Assembly (NCBI GenBank): GCA_900548635.1
Contig: URLP01000085.1
Location: 1-7,916, forward strand
Length of the DNA: 7,916 nucleotides
Direction of reading: 5' to 3'
Source of the DNA: an uncultured Megasphaera sp.
GTDB taxonomy: Bacteria > Bacillota > Negativicutes > Veillonellales > Megasphaeraceae
Made by a program: the position numbers and the translations under genes. Shown one piece after another: positions 6,311 to 7,916 of the stretch (within the stretch, counting starts at the first letter, position 1; every line of letters starts with the position of its first letter). The notes beneath the pieces were generated by a model that saw nothing but the letters and a program-made list of their open reading frames with translations, was not told where the DNA came from and did not search any database.

Positions 6311-6400
6311 ATCGTTTGTCGTGGTTCGTTCATCGTTTGTAGTGGGGGTTCAATTTTTTTAGCCATCTTCGATGAACGACGAACGGCAAACGAACCACGA
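6311..6400. repeat. Palindromic, low-complexity intergenic repeat
   Basis: Two overlapping perfect inverted repeats are present. TCGTGGTTCGTT at 6319-6330 matches AACGAACCACGA at 6389-6400 (12 bases), and TCGTTCATCG at 6326-6335 matches CGATGAACGA at 6370-6379 (10 bases). The left half is also a degenerate 21-base tandem: ATCGTTTGT occurs at 6311-6319 and again at 6332-6340. A run of seven T lies in the centre (6354-6360). There is no coding potential and no U-tract after the right arm, so it is a poor terminator for either flank. It looks like a short interspersed palindromic element or a slippage-prone repeat; copies elsewhere in the genome cannot be seen from here. Confidence 0.75.
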
Positions 6401-6406
6401 AATTGT

Positions 6407-6435
6407 TTGACGGATGATTGTTCGTATAGTAAAAT
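6407..6435 (+). promoter_or_regulatory. Promoter of the thioesterase/acyl-CoA dehydrogenase genes
   Basis: TTGACG at 6407-6412 and TAAAAT at 6430-6435 are separated by 17 bases, a near-consensus sigma-70-type promoter. The start of transcription would be near 6442, giving a leader of about 35 bases before the ATG at 6477. The promoter begins seven bases after the right arm of the palindromic repeat. It overlaps the in-frame ATG at 6414, which argues against that codon as a translation start. Confidence 0.7.
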
Positions 6436-6476
6436 GTAAGGGTATTTATGTTATTGGCCAAGGAGTGGAGTTATCG

Positions 6477-6908
6477 ATGGATAATAAACAATGGGAAGAA
6501 GAAATCCATAAAAATCCATTTGACTTGTTCATGGATTTCCATGTGGAAAAGGCTGAAACAGAGAGTACGATCCTCACCTTTGAAAATAAAGGTTCGAAAT
6601 GGGACAACCCGAACGGTACCATGTACGGCGGCGTCCTCTATTCACTGGCTGACTCGGCCATGGAAGCGGCCTGCGCTGTCTGCGGCAAGGCTGTCCTGAC
6701 CCTGGACCTGGCCATGAATTACCTGCGCCCGGCCTTTGCCAATACCTTCATCAGGGCGGAAGCGAAGGTCATCCACAACGGCCGCACGACAATGGTAGCC
6801 CTTTGTGATTTTTACGATAACCAGGACCGCTACTTAGCCCACGGCAAGGGGACGTTCTTTGTGACCGGTCCTTATGAAACGGCTGAAGGAGGTCATGCTG
6901 ATGACTGA
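6477..6908 (+). CDS. PaaI-type hotdog-fold thioesterase
   Basis: A 143-residue single hotdog-domain protein of the PaaI/4HBT superfamily, expected to hydrolyse an acyl-CoA thioester in the cytoplasm. The core motif NPNGTMYGGVLYSLADS is at 44-60, followed by a central helix, then LDLAMNYLRPA and a late HGKGTFFV strand. The aspartate of the LAD motif (D59) corresponds to the catalytic Asp of E. coli PaaI, but the His of the usual HGG is a Tyr (Y50). The start at 6477 is chosen because AAGGAGTGGAG lies at 6460-6470; the ATG at 6414 falls inside the promoter. It overlaps the next gene by eight bases. Substrate is unknown; the neighbouring acyl-CoA dehydrogenase suggests a fatty or branched acyl-CoA. 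Confidence 0.85.
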   Translation: MDNKQWEEEIHKNPFDLFMDFHVEKAETESTILTFENKGSKWDNPNGTMYGGVLYSLADSAMEAACAVCGKAVLTLDLAMNYLRPAFANTFIRAEAKVIHNGRTTMVALCDFYDNQDRYLAHGKGTFFVTGPYETAEGGHADD

Positions 6909-7344
6909 ACAGACGAAGCGGACAGATCCGGATATTAAGGAACGGCTGCGCTGCGAGTTGAAAAAAGTCTATGATCAGACACCGTACTTCAAGAGCATGC
7001 CCTGCACTCCGGAAGACCTCGATTACGGACGGGTCCGCGTGGGCTTCGATATCAGCCGGCATGCCTGCAACTACCGCGGCATCGCTTCAGGCGGCGTCCT
7101 GGCAGCGTTCTGCGACACCCTCATGGGCATGGCCTGCCGTACCCTGGGCCTGCAGATCACGACGCTGGAAATCAACATGAATTACATCCGCAGCGTCAAG
7201 AGCGGCGAACACATCACGGGCATCGGTCAGGTCATCCATTACGGCCGGAAGACGCTCGTCGTCGGCTGCGAATGCTATGATGCGGCCGGCAGGATTATCG
7301 TGAAAGGGCGGTCGTCTTTTTATATTTTGAAGAAAATCGATTGA
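6901..7344 (+). CDS. Second PaaI-type hotdog-fold thioesterase
   Basis: A 147-residue hotdog protein, divergent in sequence from its upstream neighbour but of the same type. The core motif NYRGIASGGVLAAFCDTLMG is at 57-76. The motif position normally held by His is Ser (S63), while the catalytic-type Asp is kept (D72). LEINMNYIRSVKSGE at 89-103 matches the LDLAMNYLRPA strand of the first protein, and KGRSSFYIL at 135-143 matches its last strand. AAGGAGG at 6886-6892 is eight bases before the ATG at 6901, so this is preferred over the ATG at 6895 (two bases away) and that at 6874. Translation is probably coupled to the upstream gene through the eight-base overlap. The two may work as separate enzymes or as a mixed oligomer; the substrate is unknown. 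Confidence 0.85.
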   Translation: MTEQTKRTDPDIKERLRCELKKVYDQTPYFKSMPCTPEDLDYGRVRVGFDISRHACNYRGIASGGVLAAFCDTLMGMACRTLGLQITTLEINMNYIRSVKSGEHITGIGQVIHYGRKTLVVGCECYDAAGRIIVKGRSSFYILKKID

Positions 7345-7385
7345 TATGATATTCACGAATTACAGGGAAGGTTGGTTAGTAGAAG

Positions 7386-7916
7386 ATGGATTTTGCTTAT
7401 AACGACGAACAGAAAGAGATCATCAAAGTTGTCCGCGACTTGGTGCAGAAAGAAATCGTCCCTTATGCTTCTGAAATGGACGAAACAGGGAAACTTCACG
7501 AAGGTCTCCTCGAAAAATTAGCTGCCCAGGGGCTCTTAGGCGTCGCTATTCCGGAAGAATTCGGCGGTGCCGGCCTCGATGCCATTACCATTGCCGCAAT
7601 CTATGAAGAACTGGGCAAAGGCTGTGCCGGCGTCGCTACGACGGTCGCTGCCAATGCGCTCGCTTCGTATCCGGTCATCATTGCCGGCAACGATGATCAG
7701 AAGAAACGCTATTTCGACATCATCAATGACGACAATCTCGCTGCTTTCGCCCTCACCGAACCGGGCACGGGCTCGGATGCCGGTTCCGTTTCGACGCGTG
7801 CTGTGAAGACGGAAGACGGCAAGGGCTATATCCTCAACGGCACGAAATGCTTCATCACCAACGGTGCCCTGGCCGAAGTCTTCGTCGTCTTTGCCAATAC
7901 CCGCAAGACCGGCGGC
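7386..7916 (+). CDS. Acyl-CoA dehydrogenase, N-terminal part (cut by window end)
   Basis: This FAD-dependent acyl-CoA dehydrogenase oxidises the alpha-beta bond of an acyl-CoA, normally passing electrons to electron-transfer flavoprotein. The first 177 residues are present, from a family of about 380. They cover the N-terminal helical domain (1-120, with GVAIPEEFGGAG at 52-63 and YEELGKGCAGVATT at 73-86) and the start of the beta domain, with the signature FALTEPGTGSDAG at 121-133 and NGTKCFITNG at 151-160. The catalytic glutamate lies beyond the window. A stop codon two codons upstream makes the ATG at 7386 the only reasonable start, although the best ribosome-binding site (AGGGAAGG, 7364-7371) is unusually far away. 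It resembles short-chain acyl-CoA/butyryl-CoA dehydrogenases but differs clearly from the classic M. elsdenii Bcd sequence as I remember it, so substrate and paralogue are open. It lies 41 bases after the thioesterase with no terminator between. Confidence 0.92.
   Translation, partial: MDFAYNDEQKEIIKVVRDLVQKEIVPYASEMDETGKLHEGLLEKLAAQGLLGVAIPEEFGGAGLDAITIAAIYEELGKGCAGVATTVAANALASYPVIIAGNDDQKKRYFDIINDDNLAAFALTEPGTGSDAGSVSTRAVKTEDGKGYILNGTKCFITNGALAEVFVVFANTRKTGG

Noticed and set aside
6181..6348. Three G5 runs (6185-6189, 6228-6232, 6344-6348), with TAGTGGGGG occurring twice, as a possible G-quadruplex
   Set aside because: The runs are about 40 to 110 bases apart and a fourth is missing, so a stable intramolecular quadruplex is unlikely.
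6414..6476. N-terminal extension of the first thioesterase from the ATG at 6414
   Set aside because: The codon lies between the -35 and -10 boxes and has no ribosome-binding site, and the added residues do not resemble the family.
7322..7350. Possible separate promoter for the acyl-CoA dehydrogenase (TATGAT at 7345-7350)
   Set aside because: No acceptable -35 box lies 16-18 bases upstream, so co-transcription with the thioesterases is simpler.
1..7916. CRISPR arrays, tRNA or rRNA genes, transposases, phage or defence genes
   Set aside because: None was seen on either strand. The protein-coding parts are ordinary chromosomal metabolism and envelope genes.

Overview
The window looks like chromosomal DNA from a Gram-negative-type Firmicute of the class Negativicutes, most likely Megasphaera or a close relative. 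It combines a complete run of lipopolysaccharide (LPS) inner-core heptose genes and a signal-peptide-bearing outer membrane beta-barrel protein with Firmicute-style traits: an NrdR of Firmicute type, strong AGGAGG-like ribosome binding sites, and a clostridial-type acyl-CoA dehydrogenase. The genus is an inference. The class rests on an LPS-making organism carrying Firmicute-like genes. All convincing genes are on the + strand.

Region 1 (1-6011) is a tightly packed block with one reading direction. It begins with the 3' part of nrdR, the ribonucleotide reductase repressor. It continues with hldE, hldD, gmhB, a waaC-type heptosyltransferase, a second GT9 heptosyltransferase and a small outer membrane barrel. 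Three junctions are four-base ATGA overlaps, one is a 14-base overlap with a GTG start, and the other gaps are about 25 bases or less. HldE phosphorylates heptose 7-phosphate, GmhB removes the 7-phosphate, the other half of HldE adds ADP, HldD epimerises the product, and the two GT9 enzymes use the resulting ADP-heptose on the LPS core. The isomerase GmhA, needed for the first step, is not in the window. GmhB has lost most of the zinc-ligand residues of its E. coli counterpart.

Region 2 (6012-6476) has no credible protein gene but is dense with signals. A consensus sigma-70-type promoter starts two bases after the barrel gene's stop codon. It is followed by about 260 bases that fold into a closed multi-helix RNA ending in an intrinsic terminator. 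I cannot assign this RNA to a known family with confidence, and it is the best candidate in the window for something undescribed. A 14-base stretch in its terminator is identical to the ribosome-binding region of the barrel gene. Next comes a roughly 90-base palindromic, low-complexity repeat built from CGTTTGT/GTTCGT-like words, then a promoter for the following genes.

Region 3 (6477-7916) encodes two adjacent, translationally coupled hotdog-fold thioesterases of the PaaI type and the first 177 residues of an acyl-CoA dehydrogenase, which runs off the window. These three probably form an acyl-CoA metabolism operon. Both thioesterases lack the histidine of the usual HGG motif.
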